From an uncultured Spirochaetaceae bacterium (GTDB taxonomy: Bacteria > Spirochaetota > Spirochaetia > Sphaerochaetales > Sphaerochaetaceae): DNA of 64,000 nucleotides. This document shows positions 16,391 to 24,885 of this stretch, piece by piece (position 1 is the first letter of the stretch; every line of letters starts with the position of its first letter). Both the position numbers and the translations under genes were made by a program. The stretch lies in the NCBI GenBank assembly GCA_944389065.1, contig CALXKZ010000069.1, forward strand, positions 1 to 64,000, in the 5' to 3' direction. Below the pieces are notes generated by a model. That model was not told where the DNA came from, searched no databases, and saw only the letters and a list, made by a program, of their open reading frames with translations.

Positions 16391-17801
16391 CATCACAGTC
16401 CTCTCCTCTGGAGAGAGGGAAAAACAGGCACTGGCAAAGGCTGTCAATGAGATGCTTGAAGCCATTCTATCATCGATGGAGGACGACAGGGCCTACTCAG
16501 GAATAGATCCGGTAAGACTCCGATCCTTGATAAGCTCCCTTCCAGTCCTCCCAGGCAAGGGAGACGGATGGAATGGGATGATGGACAGCATCAGGAAGGA
16601 TATCATTCCGCATATGCTCCGGACATGGTCTACTTCCTATATGCCGCACCTCCACTCCCCTGTCCTTATCGAGACAATTGCATCCGAGCTGATGATCGCC
16701 GCATTCAACAGCAGCATGGACAGCTGGGATCAGGGACCGGCGGCTACAGAGATCGAAGTGAGGGTTGTGGATGAGCTTCTCTCGATATTCGGATATGGAG
16801 AAGGCGCAGACGGTACATTCACATCGGGCGGAAGCCAGTCAAACATCTCTGCCATGATAATCCACAGGGACCGTTTTCTCGATAAGCTCGGATACGATGT
16901 GAAGAAGGAAGGCCTTCCCCCGCTCTTGAATAAGCTCAGGATCTACGTTTCGGGGATCTCCCACTTCTCTTTCGACAAAGGTGCCCATATCCTCGGACTT
17001 GGATACAATGCCGTAGTCAAGCTTCCTGTCGATGAATTCTGCCGCATCAATACAGAGAAGGCGGAGAGAATCATTATGGAGGATAAGGCAGATGGATTCA
17101 TTCCTTTCATGATCGCAGCGACAGCAGGTACTACCGACTTCGGAAGCATTGATGATCTGGAAGCTCTCAGGAAAATCGCAGATAAGCACGGCATGTATCT
17201 TCATGCAGATGCGGCATATGGATCAGGAGCGATCCTCTCAAGCTACAGTGACAGAGTATCGTCACTGCATCTTGCCGACTCGATCACAGTGGACTTCCAC
17301 AAGATGTTCCTGATACCTATCAGCGCCTCCGCGCTTTTGGTGAAGGACGGTTCGGAGCTTGAAGCGTTCCAGCTCCATGCCGATTACCTCAACAGAAAGG
17401 AGGATGAGGAGGACGGATACATAAACCTCGTCGGAAAATCAATGCAGACGACAAGGCGCTTTGATGCATTGAAAGTCTACATGGCTTTCAGGATGAGAGG
17501 GCGCGACGGATACAGGAAGATCATAGACAGGATGATGGATAACGCATCATATTTCTATCGATGCATATCCTCCGACAGCGAATTCATCGCACCTGTCAAG
17601 CCCGAGCTCAGCTCTGTCGTCTTTGCTCTCTGTGGCGGTGATGACAGAAACAGGAATGCAAGAAGAGCGCTGATGCAGGAAGGAATAATAATCGGCCAGA
17701 CAGTCTACAAAGACCAGGTGATGCTTAAGTTCACCCTGCTCAACCCTGCTCTAAGCCATGATCATATAGATACCCTTATCAAAAGAATCAGATCTCTCTG
17801 A
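16371..17801 (+). CDS. ddc: L-2,4-diaminobutyrate decarboxylase
   Basis: This 476-residue group II PLP decarboxylase converts L-2,4-diaminobutyrate to 1,3-diaminopropane in the cytoplasm. It carries GTFTSGGSQSNISAM near residue 147, HADAAYGSGAIL near 276 with the PLP-contacting Asp, and the PLP lysine in DSITVDFHKMF near 307. I place the start at GTG 16371, 7 bases after GGAG inside the end of dat; TTG at 16365 would be only one base from that ribosome site. The 20-base overlap with dat implies coupled translation. Carboxynorspermidine genes are not in the window, so diaminopropane may be the product or feed a pathway elsewhere. Confidence 0.85.
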   Translation: MRSGIDDITVLSSGEREKQALAKAVNEMLEAILSSMEDDRAYSGIDPVRLRSLISSLPVLPGKGDGWNGMMDSIRKDIIPHMLRTWSTSYMPHLHSPVLIETIASELMIAAFNSSMDSWDQGPAATEIEVRVVDELLSIFGYGEGADGTFTSGGSQSNISAMIIHRDRFLDKLGYDVKKEGLPPLLNKLRIYVSGISHFSFDKGAHILGLGYNAVVKLPVDEFCRINTEKAERIIMEDKADGFIPFMIAATAGTTDFGSIDDLEALRKIADKHGMYLHADAAYGSGAILSSYSDRVSSLHLADSITVDFHKMFLIPISASALLVKDGSELEAFQLHADYLNRKEDEEDGYINLVGKSMQTTRRFDALKVYMAFRMRGRDGYRKIIDRMMDNASYFYRCISSDSEFIAPVKPELSSVVFALCGGDDRNRNARRALMQEGIIIGQTVYKDQVMLKFTLLNPALSHDHIDTLIKRIRSL

Positions 17802-18159
17802 TATCAGGGCATTCAATCTCCATGAGGCTCTCTATCATTGAATGGAGGAGCCTCGATTTCTCTGTATCGGCAGCTTTATAATACACCTCTTTCCCGCTTC
17901 TCCTGCTGACAATCAGATTCCCGGCCTTGAGCTGTCTGAGATGGTGGGAGACGGCAGGACTTGACATATTCACGATCGAAGAGAGATTTATCACGCACTC
18001 TTCAAGATGGCAGAGAACCCAGAAGATCCTAAGCCTGCTCTCATCGCCAAGCTGGCTGAAGATATATGAAAGGGTCTGAAAGCTTCCCTCTGAGGGAAGA
18101 TGCGCAATGAGCTTCTCTGCATTCTGCCCATGATCATGCGGCAATGATGGATATGACAT
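17788..18159 (-). CDS. ArsR/SmtB-family metal-responsive repressor
   Basis: This 123-residue winged-helix protein has a recognition helix in SSPAVSHHLRQLKAGNLI and a wing at RRSGKEVYY. The helix usually holding the alpha-3N metal site reads CHLEECVINLSSI, with cysteines in the expected place of ELCVCDL-type sensors. The N-terminus carries His/Asp (LPHDHGQN), and C-terminal His/Glu residues could complete an alpha-5 site, as in zinc or cadmium sensors. It is divergent from an HMA protein and P1B-ATPase with a 26-base palindromic operator between them, so it should repress both. Its 3-prime end overlaps the converging ddc by 14 bases. Confidence 0.88.
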   Translation of the reverse strand: MSYPSLPHDHGQNAEKLIAHLPSEGSFQTLSYIFSQLGDESRLRIFWVLCHLEECVINLSSIVNMSSPAVSHHLRQLKAGNLIVSRRSGKEVYYKAADTEKSRLLHSMIESLMEIECPDIREI

Positions 18160-18243
18160 ACTTCAATGATAATGTTTTCATCATCTTTCGGAAATGGCTT
18201 TTCCTCTATTGACGTACAGCAGATGGAGGATTATTATTGAATC

Positions 18244-18269
18244 AACAATTAAAAGATTGTTTAATTGTT
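18244..18269. promoter_or_regulatory. ArsR-family operator
   Basis: A perfect 10-bp inverted repeat, AACAATTAAA (18244-18253) and TTTAATTGTT (18260-18269), is separated by 6 bases. It is AT-rich like known SmtB/CzrA-type operators. It ends 14 bases before the HMA-protein ATG, over its probable ribosome and start region, and lies 84 bases from the arsR start. Confidence 0.75.
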
Positions 18270-18283
18270 AAAGGAACAGCCCC

Positions 18284-18502
18284 ATGAAGAAGATATACGG
18301 AATCGAAGTCGACTGCGCTAACTGCGCAAATAAAATGGAGAATGCTGCATCAAGGACAGATGGAGTCAAGGCATGCACTGTGAATTTCATGACACAGAAG
18401 ATGATCGTCGAATTCCAGGAAGGCGCTGACAGGGACTTGGTGATGGATAACGTCAGAAAGAACTGCAAGAGAGTCGAAAGAGACTGCGAAGTCTTCATCT
18501 GA
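18284..18502 (+). CDS. Heavy-metal-associated (HMA) domain protein
   Basis: This 72-residue single HMA domain with a ferredoxin-like fold carries the metal-binding CxxC in EVDCANCANKME near residue 11, followed by the usual GVKACTVNFMTQKM strand. It probably binds Zn, Cd or Cu and hands it to the P-type ATPase encoded 10 bases downstream. The ATPase itself lacks an N-terminal HMA domain, so the two act like a split CadA/ZntA. It is under the ArsR operator. Confidence 0.85.
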   Translation: MKKIYGIEVDCANCANKMENAASRTDGVKACTVNFMTQKMIVEFQEGADRDLVMDNVRKNCKRVERDCEVFI

Positions 18503-18512
18503 GAGGAAAACA

Positions 18513-20396
18513 ATGAACAGAAAGCAGAAGCTGATGCTGATACGCATAGTGCTATCCATGCTGATGACAGTGGCGTTATCATTTATCCCTGTATCAGGAA
18601 TACCCCGCTTCGCACTCTATATGGCGGCATACCTGATTGTCGGCTATGATATCCTCCTCAAAGCTGCGAGGGGAATAATAAACGGACAGGTATTCGATGA
18701 GTGCTTTCTGATGGCAATCGCAACTGTCGGAGCAATTGCTCTGGCCATTTATGAGAATAGCGGGGATTACACAGAAGCTGTGGCTGTAATGCTTTTCTAT
18801 CAGGTGGGGGAGCTCTTCCAGAGCTATGCTGTAGGCAGGAGCAGGAAGAACATCACAGAGCTGATGGATATACGCCCCGACTATGCTAATATCGAGAAGG
18901 ATGGGAAGCTTGAGCGCGTTGATCCTGAGGATGTGGAAAGAGGATCCGTGATCATTGTACAGCCTGGGGAGAAGGTTCCTATCGACGGTGTTGTCATCGA
19001 AGGATCCTCATCTCTCAACACTAGTGCACTGACAGGTGAAAGCCTTCCAAGGGATATCCATGAAGGCGATGGGATAATCTCAGGATCGATAAACCTTACA
19101 GGAGTGTTGAAGATAAGGACAGAGAAGGAGTTCGGAGAATCGACTGTCTCAAAAATCCTGGATCTTGTCGAGAATGCAAGTTCCAGGAAATCCAGATCCG
19201 AGGACTTCATATCGAAGTTCGCCAGGGTATACACCCCCGCAGTCTGCCTCTCTGCTCTTGCCCTTGCCATTCTTCCTCCCCTTTTCCTGATCCTGGCCGG
19301 GAATCAGCCGATGTGGGAGAGCTGGACTTACAGAGCCCTGACGTTCCTTGTCATATCATGTCCATGCGCACTCGTCATATCCATCCCACTTTCGTTCTTC
19401 GCCGGCATCGGGGGAGCCAGCAATGCAGGCATCCTGATAAAAGGCTCGAACTATCTCGAGACATTGTCAAAGACGAAGATAGTTGTCTTCGATAAGACAG
19501 GAACCCTTACAGAAGGTGTGTTCGAGGTGAATGGAATACACCATGGAACGATCGATGACGAGAAGATAATCGAGTATGCCGCGCTTGCAGAGAGCGCCTC
19601 ATCCCACCCTATATCGAAAAGCCTGCAGAAAGCTTATGGAATGGAAATAGACAGATCCAGGGTATCGGATATCGAAGAAATAAGCGGGAATGGAATCAAA
19701 GCCGTCGTTGACGGACATGATATAGCTTGCGGAAATGATAAGCTGATGCATTCCCTTGGTATCGACCCGATAATGTGTCACAGCACTGGCACTATCATAC
19801 ACGTTGCCATCGATGGCAGGTACTCTGGCCATATAGTCATATCAGATGTGATCAAAAAGCAGTCAAAGGCTGCAATAACAGCCCTGAAGGATATCGGTAT
19901 AAGAAAAACAGTGATGCTTACAGGCGATGGGCAGAAAGCCGCAGAGAGCGTTGCATCTGAGCTAGGCATTGATGAGGAGTACAGCAATCTTCTTCCTGCG
20001 GACAAGGTTGGAAAAGTAGAGGAGCTTCTGCAGTCAGAAGGAAGGAAGGAGAAACTGGCATTCGTCGGAGACGGAATAAACGATGCACCGGTCCTTGGCC
20101 GGGCAGACATAGGCATCGCGATGGGTGCAATGGGATCGGATGCTGCTATCGAAGCTGCCGATGTGGTCCTGATGGATGATGATCCGATGAAGATAGCGAA
20201 AGCAATACGCATTTCGCAGAAATGCCTCCGCATAGTCTATGAGAACATCGTATTCGCACTAGGCATCAAGCTCATATGCCTTGTTCTCGGCGCTATGGGG
20301 ATTGCAAACATGTGGCTTGCGATCTTCGCCGATGTCGGCGTCATGGTCATTGCAGTGCTGAATGCAATAAGAGCCCTGAATACAAAGAGACTCTGA
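18513..20396 (+). CDS. Heavy-metal P1B-type ATPase (CadA/ZntA-like)
   Basis: This 627-residue metal pump of the inner membrane has the actuator motif TGES near residue 176, the transmembrane CPC motif in ISCPCALVISIP near 288, the phosphorylated Asp in VFDKTGTLTEG near 328, the nucleotide-domain SSHPIS motif and the hinge GDGINDAPVL near 514. Its N-terminal HMA domain is missing and is supplied by the preceding gene. CPC together with a late membrane Asp (IFADVGVM) fits Zn/Cd/Pb export rather than Cu. Expression is predicted to be derepressed when the ArsR protein binds metal. It ends at a long terminator. Confidence 0.93.
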   Translation: MNRKQKLMLIRIVLSMLMTVALSFIPVSGIPRFALYMAAYLIVGYDILLKAARGIINGQVFDECFLMAIATVGAIALAIYENSGDYTEAVAVMLFYQVGELFQSYAVGRSRKNITELMDIRPDYANIEKDGKLERVDPEDVERGSVIIVQPGEKVPIDGVVIEGSSSLNTSALTGESLPRDIHEGDGIISGSINLTGVLKIRTEKEFGESTVSKILDLVENASSRKSRSEDFISKFARVYTPAVCLSALALAILPPLFLILAGNQPMWESWTYRALTFLVISCPCALVISIPLSFFAGIGGASNAGILIKGSNYLETLSKTKIVVFDKTGTLTEGVFEVNGIHHGTIDDEKIIEYAALAESASSHPISKSLQKAYGMEIDRSRVSDIEEISGNGIKAVVDGHDIACGNDKLMHSLGIDPIMCHSTGTIIHVAIDGRYSGHIVISDVIKKQSKAAITALKDIGIRKTVMLTGDGQKAAESVASELGIDEEYSNLLPADKVGKVEELLQSEGRKEKLAFVGDGINDAPVLGRADIGIAMGAMGSDAAIEAADVVLMDDDPMKIAKAIRISQKCLRIVYENIVFALGIKLICLVLGAMGIANMWLAIFADVGVMVIAVLNAIRALNTKRL

Positions 20397-20407
20397 TACC
20401 TACTAAG

Positions 20408-20444
20408 ATCCCGGGGACCTTTCCGGAGGTTTCTGGGATTTTCT
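20408..20444 (+). terminator. Terminator of the metal-efflux operon
   Basis: A 13-bp stem with several G-U pairs runs from ATCCC at 20408 to GGGAT at 20439 around a TTCCGG loop and is followed by TTTTCT. It lies 12 bases after the ATPase stop. Confidence 0.75.
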
Positions 20445-20523
20445 GCAATCAGCTCCAGCTATAGCTCTCAGCGCTTATCCGATCTATATGGATCAGAGAG
20501 TACTGCATGCTTTCATGACTTCC

Positions 20524-20880
20524 CTATCTTTTCCACTCCGGACGGAGAACGGAAGCTCCGCGGAGATACACCATCACAGGTTTCTTTTCGCTTTTCTCAA
20601 CAGTGATGATCACACGCACTGCAAGAGGAAGAGAGCCTTCGGTATCTGCTTCCTGAACACAGAAAAGAGGAGCGGAGGCACAGAATCCACCACGTCTGCA
20701 TGCCGCTGCGGCATTTCTGGATCTTATATCCTTTGTCTGGGAGAAGATCACTGAGATTATCTCATCTTCCGAAAGACAATTTGCATTGAATATCTCAGCC
20801 ATGAGCTCCTTCACAGCGCTGTCGACTGCTTCCGGAGTATCTTTTTCGACAGTTGTTGCACCGCGGAGTGCATAGATCAT
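20524..20880 (-). CDS. aroH: Chorismate mutase, AroH type
   Basis: This 118-residue monofunctional chorismate mutase of the trimeric Bacillus AroH fold has LRGATTVEKDTPEAV at the N-terminus, whose Arg is a catalytic contact. It continues with an acidic/neutral QEADTEGSLPLAVRVIITVE segment holding the active-site Glu and Arg near residues 77-88, and ends in VYLRGASVLRP. It converts chorismate to prephenate for phenylalanine and tyrosine. It is the last gene of a three-gene set with thiamine pyrophosphokinase and a membrane protein, overlapping the latter by 4 bases (ATGA). Confidence 0.92.
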   Translation of the reverse strand: MIYALRGATTVEKDTPEAVDSAVKELMAEIFNANCLSEDEIISVIFSQTKDIRSRNAAAACRRGGFCASAPLFCVQEADTEGSLPLAVRVIITVEKSEKKPVMVYLRGASVLRPEWKR

Positions 20881-21227
20881 AATGTACCTCCATATGAGAA
20901 ACCGCTCACGATAATGGTATTCAGGATATCAAGGATAATCGATATGGCAAAATATGCGGCAAGACGCAGAACAGTCATTATGATCGGAGATACACAGGCA
21001 ACATGGGAATAGAAGAGCTGATACACCGATGCAAGGATTATCCAGCTACCTTCAAGGAATATGGTCCAGCCAAGAACCATCTGGAATGCCGTCACGAATG
21101 TGACAAGGACCTCACTTACGGGGAAATAGAGGAACAGCACGAAAAGCAGCGCAAAAAACAGATACAGCGCCAGAAGATAGGAATGTATCCTTGAGGAAAA
21201 TGCAAGTATCCTTCTGAATGCAAGCAT
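20877..21227 (-). CDS. Small membrane protein, unknown
   Basis: This 116-residue protein has three or four hydrophobic segments, roughly residues 16-37, 39-66 and 84-110, and a basic N-terminus (AFRRILAFSSRIHS). That suggests an inner-membrane protein with the N-terminus inside. There is no conserved motif I recognise. It lies between thiN and aroH in the same direction and overlaps aroH by 4 bases. No recognisable transporter or enzyme signature is present. Confidence 0.6.
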   Translation of the reverse strand: MLAFRRILAFSSRIHSYLLALYLFFALLFVLFLYFPVSEVLVTFVTAFQMVLGWTIFLEGSWIILASVYQLFYSHVACVSPIIMTVLRLAAYFAISIILDILNTIIVSGFSYGGTL

Positions 21228-21251
21228 ATATGAATAATAGCACCCAGAATG

Positions 21252-21875
21252 TTACCGGACAACAGCCCTGAGATGAAGCCTGCAGAAGCTTTCTGGAGCG
21301 ACACGGGCCATCACAACACCATCAGGATCGATTGTTATACAATCCTTTGCAGCTCTGTTTGAGAGAGAGACGGATGCTGATGAAAGCGGGAATGAATCAA
21401 GCTCCCATACAAGCCCCTCTGTATGGACATGCACTGTTCCAGAGAGCGCGAAAAAGGAGATATCAGTTCCGGCAGGGATCAGGATCTGGATCTTTCTGTC
21501 AATCCTGAACACAGTATCGGCAGCCATATACCAGACACATGGAGCTCCCAGGCGCTGCATCATGGACAAGAGCTCGAGAGTATGATCGATCCGTCCCTCT
21601 CCTCCTCCGATAAGATCATAATCCCCCGCACCGCTTCTTACAGCAAGCTCTGTATCGGAGCAGTCCTTATCATGGGAACATGGAACGAAGCCCTTTGCTA
21701 TCAGCCTGTCCCTGAATCCAGTAGAATCGAAATCCCCTACGGCCCTGTCAATCTCTATCCCCAGCCTTTCTGCAGTATCGAACCCGGAATCCGCAGCGAT
21801 GACCTCAGAATACAGGCTTCTGTCTATGCATAGTTTTCCCGGAGCGTTTCCTCCGATTATTATCAGACGCTTCAT
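21252..21875 (-). CDS. thiN: Thiamine pyrophosphokinase
   Basis: This 207-residue enzyme makes thiamine diphosphate from thiamine and ATP. The N-terminal domain has ADSGFDTAERLGIEIDRAVGDFDST with the catalytic Asp residues, then DKDCSDTELAV near residue 68 and GGGEGRIDHTLE near residue 90, all characteristic of the TPK family. The C-terminal beta-sandwich thiamine-binding domain is shorter and more divergent. It is first in a minus-strand set with the membrane protein and aroH, divergent from the DUF1015 gene. It is cytoplasmic. Confidence 0.9.
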   Translation of the reverse strand: MKRLIIIGGNAPGKLCIDRSLYSEVIAADSGFDTAERLGIEIDRAVGDFDSTGFRDRLIAKGFVPCSHDKDCSDTELAVRSGAGDYDLIGGGEGRIDHTLELLSMMQRLGAPCVWYMAADTVFRIDRKIQILIPAGTDISFFALSGTVHVHTEGLVWELDSFPLSSASVSLSNRAAKDCITIDPDGVVMARVAPESFCRLHLRAVVR

Positions 21876-21932
21876 ACCCTATAAAAAATACAACATTGCA
21901 TCTTCTACTGCTATAATATCGGAGGAGGATTT

Positions 21933-23222
21933 ATGAAAGATCTTGGATTTTCACCAGCTGACATACTTGTTCCCAGAGAGGGAATCGATCTTGAGAAATG
22001 GGCAGTTGTTGCCTGCGACCAGTTCACTTCTGACAGAAGCTACTGGGAAAAAGCAGAGGAATTCATAAAAGACGCACCATCTACACTGCATATAACGCTA
22101 CCCGAGGTATATCTTGAGGATGATGACAAGAAAGAACGCATAACCAGAATCGACAGGACAATGGAGAAATATCTCAGTGATGGAGTCTTCAGAACGCTTC
22201 CCTCATCATTCGTTCTCGTTGAGAGAAGGACGGAAACAGGAACAAGATTCGGACTTGTTGGCAAACTCGATCTTGAGGAATATGACTATAGTCCCGATTC
22301 CCTTTCCCTTATAAGAGCGACAGAGGGAACGATACTCTCAAGGATTCCTCCTAGAAAGGAGATACGGAAGAACGCTGTCCTTGAAGTACCGCACATAATG
22401 GTGCTTATATCCGATCCGGACCGTGCAGTCATCGAAAGGCTCAGAGATAAGAGGGACACGCTAGAAATAGCATACGATACAGAGCTCATGCTCGGCGGAG
22501 GGCATCTGACAGGATATATCGTCTCATCAGACGAGGATGTATCAGAGGTATTATCCGCAATTGAGAGGATATACAGCGGACTCGATAGATCGAACCCGCT
22601 GCTTTTCGCCATGGGAGACGGAAACCACAGTCTGGCAACGGCCAAAAGCTCCTGGGAGGATATAAAGAAAACACTGAGCGAAGAAGAAAGGAAGGATCAC
22701 CCTGCACGCTATGCTCTTGTAGAGATCGAGAACATATTCGATGAAGGCCTTATGTTCGAACCGATACACAGAGTCTTCTTCGGTCTTAGCCTGGATAAGT
22801 TCGACAATGTGCTCGGAAGATTCTGCGCTTCTATCAGAAAGCATGATGAAGCGGATCTGGACGATGCGGTCAAAGCCATCAACGGAAAATCCGGATGCTT
22901 CATCGTCACAGACAGAAGCGGAAGGTTCACCGTCTACGAAACAGGAGGCACGGAAAAATCACTCTCTGCATGGATAATCCAGAGCGTGATCGACGCTCTT
23001 CTGGAAGAGAATGCCTGCCGTGTTGATTACATCCACGGCAAAGATGAGACAATAGCACTGGCCAAGGAAGATGGGAACATCGGCATAATCCTCCCAGATA
23101 TCCACAAAGAGACATTCTTTGAAGCAATCCTACGCGATAAGGCATATCCTAGGAAGACATTCTCCATCGGGCATGCAGAGGAGAAGCGCTACTATATGGA
23201 AGCACGTAGAATCGTCAGATGA
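21933..23222 (+). CDS. DUF1015 family protein
   Basis: This 429-residue protein has the DUF1015 hallmarks: an N-terminal DILVPREGIDLEKWAVVACDQFTSD segment, the central FAMGDGNHSLATAK motif near residue 225 with its Asp/His pair, and a late HGKDE segment. The family is widespread in anaerobes and spirochaetes, often near serine or glycerate metabolism genes, but its biochemical role is not established. A perfect GGAGGAGG ribosome site precedes ATG 21933, with a TATAAT box just upstream. Its stop converges with the Sua5-like gene, overlapping by 8 bases. Confidence 0.88.
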   Translation: MKDLGFSPADILVPREGIDLEKWAVVACDQFTSDRSYWEKAEEFIKDAPSTLHITLPEVYLEDDDKKERITRIDRTMEKYLSDGVFRTLPSSFVLVERRTETGTRFGLVGKLDLEEYDYSPDSLSLIRATEGTILSRIPPRKEIRKNAVLEVPHIMVLISDPDRAVIERLRDKRDTLEIAYDTELMLGGGHLTGYIVSSDEDVSEVLSAIERIYSGLDRSNPLLFAMGDGNHSLATAKSSWEDIKKTLSEEERKDHPARYALVEIENIFDEGLMFEPIHRVFFGLSLDKFDNVLGRFCASIRKHDEADLDDAVKAINGKSGCFIVTDRSGRFTVYETGGTEKSLSAWIIQSVIDALLEENACRVDYIHGKDETIALAKEDGNIGIILPDIHKETFFEAILRDKAYPRKTFSIGHAEEKRYYMEARRIVR

Positions 23223-23763
23223 TGTAAGCTCCCTGCCTGAGCACTTTATATGGGTGCACAGTCGCATCGATAAGAGTAGAAGGCAACCCTCCGGAGACGA
23301 AGGGGTCTTCTATTATGAAATCAACGAGATCGTCAAATACAGGAAGGATGTCATCAAAAGCAAGAAGGCTCTTCTCCCCTGAGAAATTCACGGAAGTCGA
23401 ATATATCGGCCCGGAAATGCCCAGCACCCGCTGCACATAGTCATCCGAAGGTATGCGTACTGCATGCGTCTCTCCATTGCAATCCTTCAGGATAGCCGTA
23501 AAAGGAGCCGGCCATCGCTCGATTATATCATCAGGAACATCAAGCGAGGATGATGCAAGGTCTGTTAGTGTCATAAGCGTTATGAAAGACTTGGACTGGG
23601 GACGGCGCTTTATCTCATACAGTCTTTCCGCTATTTCTTCCGAGACACAGCCGGAAAGTCCATAGATCGTATCGCACGGAATGATCCCCACCATTCCCGA
23701 ACACAGAAGCCTTCCAGCCTCCTCTGCACTTCCCTCTTCACTCTTCTTTATTATCAGAGCCAT
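23215..23763 (-). CDS. Sua5/YciO/YrdC family protein, threonylcarbamoyl-AMP synthase-like
   Basis: This 182-residue protein has the YrdC fold: GMVGIIPCDTIYGLSG near residue 28, KRRPQSKSFITLM near 53 with the nucleotide-binding Lys/Arg residues, and STSVNFSGEKSLL near 142. TsaC-type members make threonylcarbamoyl-AMP for the t6A modification of tRNAs; YciO-type members are close relatives of unknown role. The C-terminal Sua5 domain is absent, as in bacterial TsaC. Single-domain length and motif set support the assignment, though TsaC versus YciO is not settled here. Confidence 0.85.
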   Translation of the reverse strand: MALIIKKSEEGSAEEAGRLLCSGMVGIIPCDTIYGLSGCVSEEIAERLYEIKRRPQSKSFITLMTLTDLASSSLDVPDDIIERWPAPFTAILKDCNGETHAVRIPSDDYVQRVLGISGPIYSTSVNFSGEKSLLAFDDILPVFDDLVDFIIEDPFVSGGLPSTLIDATVHPYKVLRQGAYII

Positions 23764-23864
23764 TGATATCCTCCCCGCGCATTTCTCCTCCCTTTTCCGC
23801 TGAAAATGTGCGGAAAACTATTGCAAGAAGGAAAATACGTTTTCTAAAAAGAGAAACTTTATCC

Positions 23865-23893
23865 TTGTTTTCATTATATGACAATGCTATGAT
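23865..23893 (+). promoter_or_regulatory. Promoter of the valine/proline-repeat membrane protein gene
   Basis: TTGTTT (23865-23870) and TATGAT (23888-23893) are 17 bases apart and lie 37 bases before ATG 23931, which has a GGAGGAAAC ribosome site. The boxes are moderately close to consensus. Confidence 0.5.
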
Positions 23894-23930
23894 AACAACA
23901 TAAGCGTACTTTGGTATACTCGGAGGAAAC

Positions 23931-24845
23931 ATGGCCAGACCTTCAAACACAGCAAAGCTTGTCATAACAAGCATAGTCATTTCGCTTATTGTTCTTGCGG
24001 TTTTTGTTCTGATATTCATCAGCTATATCGTTCCGGCATACCAGATTACAGAAGAACAGATCTATTCCGTCCTCGTCAAGCTCTTTCCTGTATTGATCGG
24101 ACTCGTGCTCATCCAGATCGGAGTGATGGTCGGAAGAAGAGGAGAACCCGATTACAGCGAGACAATAGACAAGCTTGCGCCTAATGCATATGACAGCCCG
24201 CTCTATACCGCGCCAAAGGATGATCCGATGGCAAGGGGCAAGGTCGATGCATCGGTTCTCGGCACAGGAAACGGCGAAGAGGCAAAGGTGATTGAGAGAA
24301 TCGTCGAGAAGGAAGTGCCAGTAGAAGTAGTCAAGGAAGTTCCTGTCGAGGTCGTTAAGACTGTTGAGGTTCCTGTCGAGATCATCAGAGAGATACAGGT
24401 ACCGGTAGAGGTTATCAAGGAAGTTCCTGTCGAGGTCGTTGTAGAGAAGCAGGTTCCGGTAGAAGTTGTAAAGGAAGTCCCTGTTGAGATCGTGAAGACT
24501 GTTGAGGTACCTGTGGAAGTCGAGAAGGAAACAGAGAAAGCACCTGTCATGCTCACATTCCACGATGTGCTCAGAATGGAGACCGATGATGCTGTAAATG
24601 GCCATTACGATCTTTCCATCGTCGCCTTGCAGGAAAGAGATGGCCTGACAGAAGATGGAATCGAAGCTGCATTCGGCGAAGATACTCTTGTATTCGGAGA
24701 GAACGGATGGTTCTATGCCATTCTTCCGCTTTACAGCAAAGAAGAGGCAGAATGGGCAGCAAGGGATCTCGCACCATGCAGCATTGTTTCGCTTGGAGAC
24801 AGGAGGATCGACGGGGAAACACTTCTCCAAGAAGCATCAAGGTAG
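23931..24845 (+). CDS. Membrane protein with a V-P-V-E heptad repeat stalk
   Basis: This 304-residue protein has two hydrophobic segments near residues 11-35 and 47-67, then a short linker. Residues about 123-204 form a near-perfect seven-residue repeat (KEVPVEV, KTVEVPVE and variants) of alternating acidic/basic residues with fixed Val and Pro. The last 100 residues form a globular acidic domain starting near VMLTFHDVLRM. Similar VPVEKVV-type stretches occur in bacterial surface and cytoskeletal proteins, where they act as rigid spacers. Topology of the C-terminal domain is not certain. The single-gene unit ends at a terminator that overlaps the next gene's ribosome site. Confidence 0.75.
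   Translation: MARPSNTAKLVITSIVISLIVLAVFVLIFISYIVPAYQITEEQIYSVLVKLFPVLIGLVLIQIGVMVGRRGEPDYSETIDKLAPNAYDSPLYTAPKDDPMARGKVDASVLGTGNGEEAKVIERIVEKEVPVEVVKEVPVEVVKTVEVPVEIIREIQVPVEVIKEVPVEVVVEKQVPVEVVKEVPVEIVKTVEVPVEVEKETEKAPVMLTFHDVLRMETDDAVNGHYDLSIVALQERDGLTEDGIEAAFGEDTLVFGENGWFYAILPLYSKEEAEWAARDLAPCSIVSLGDRRIDGETLLQEASR
24297..24542 (+). repeat. Coding heptad tandem repeat
   Basis: About eleven copies of a 21-base coding unit encode K/T-E-V-P-V-E-V type heptads. Third codon positions vary between copies while the protein pattern is kept, so the repeat is maintained at protein level rather than being a recent DNA expansion. The opposite strand of the same stretch also stays open and reads as Thr/Ser/Gly repeats, which is only a mirror effect. 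Confidence 0.9.
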
Positions 24846-24853
24846 CTCCCGCG

Positions 24854-24875
24854 CCTCCCTTTTCAGGGAGGTTTT
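24854..24875 (+). terminator. Terminator hairpin overlapping a ribosome-binding site
   Basis: A perfect 6-bp stem CCTCCC (24854-24859) with GGGAGG (24866-24871) has loop TTTTCA and is followed by TTTTC. The 3-prime arm is also the only Shine-Dalgarno for the chromate transporter ATG at 24886, 14 bases away. It probably terminates the upstream gene and may restrict translation of read-through mRNA. Confidence 0.7.
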
Positions 24876-24885
24876 CTATATCATC

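Noticed and set aside
24203-24556. Minus-strand open frame of Thr/Ser/Gly repeats
   Set aside because: It is the mirror of the plus-strand heptad-coding repeat; no ribosome site, and the plus gene has promoter, start and domains.
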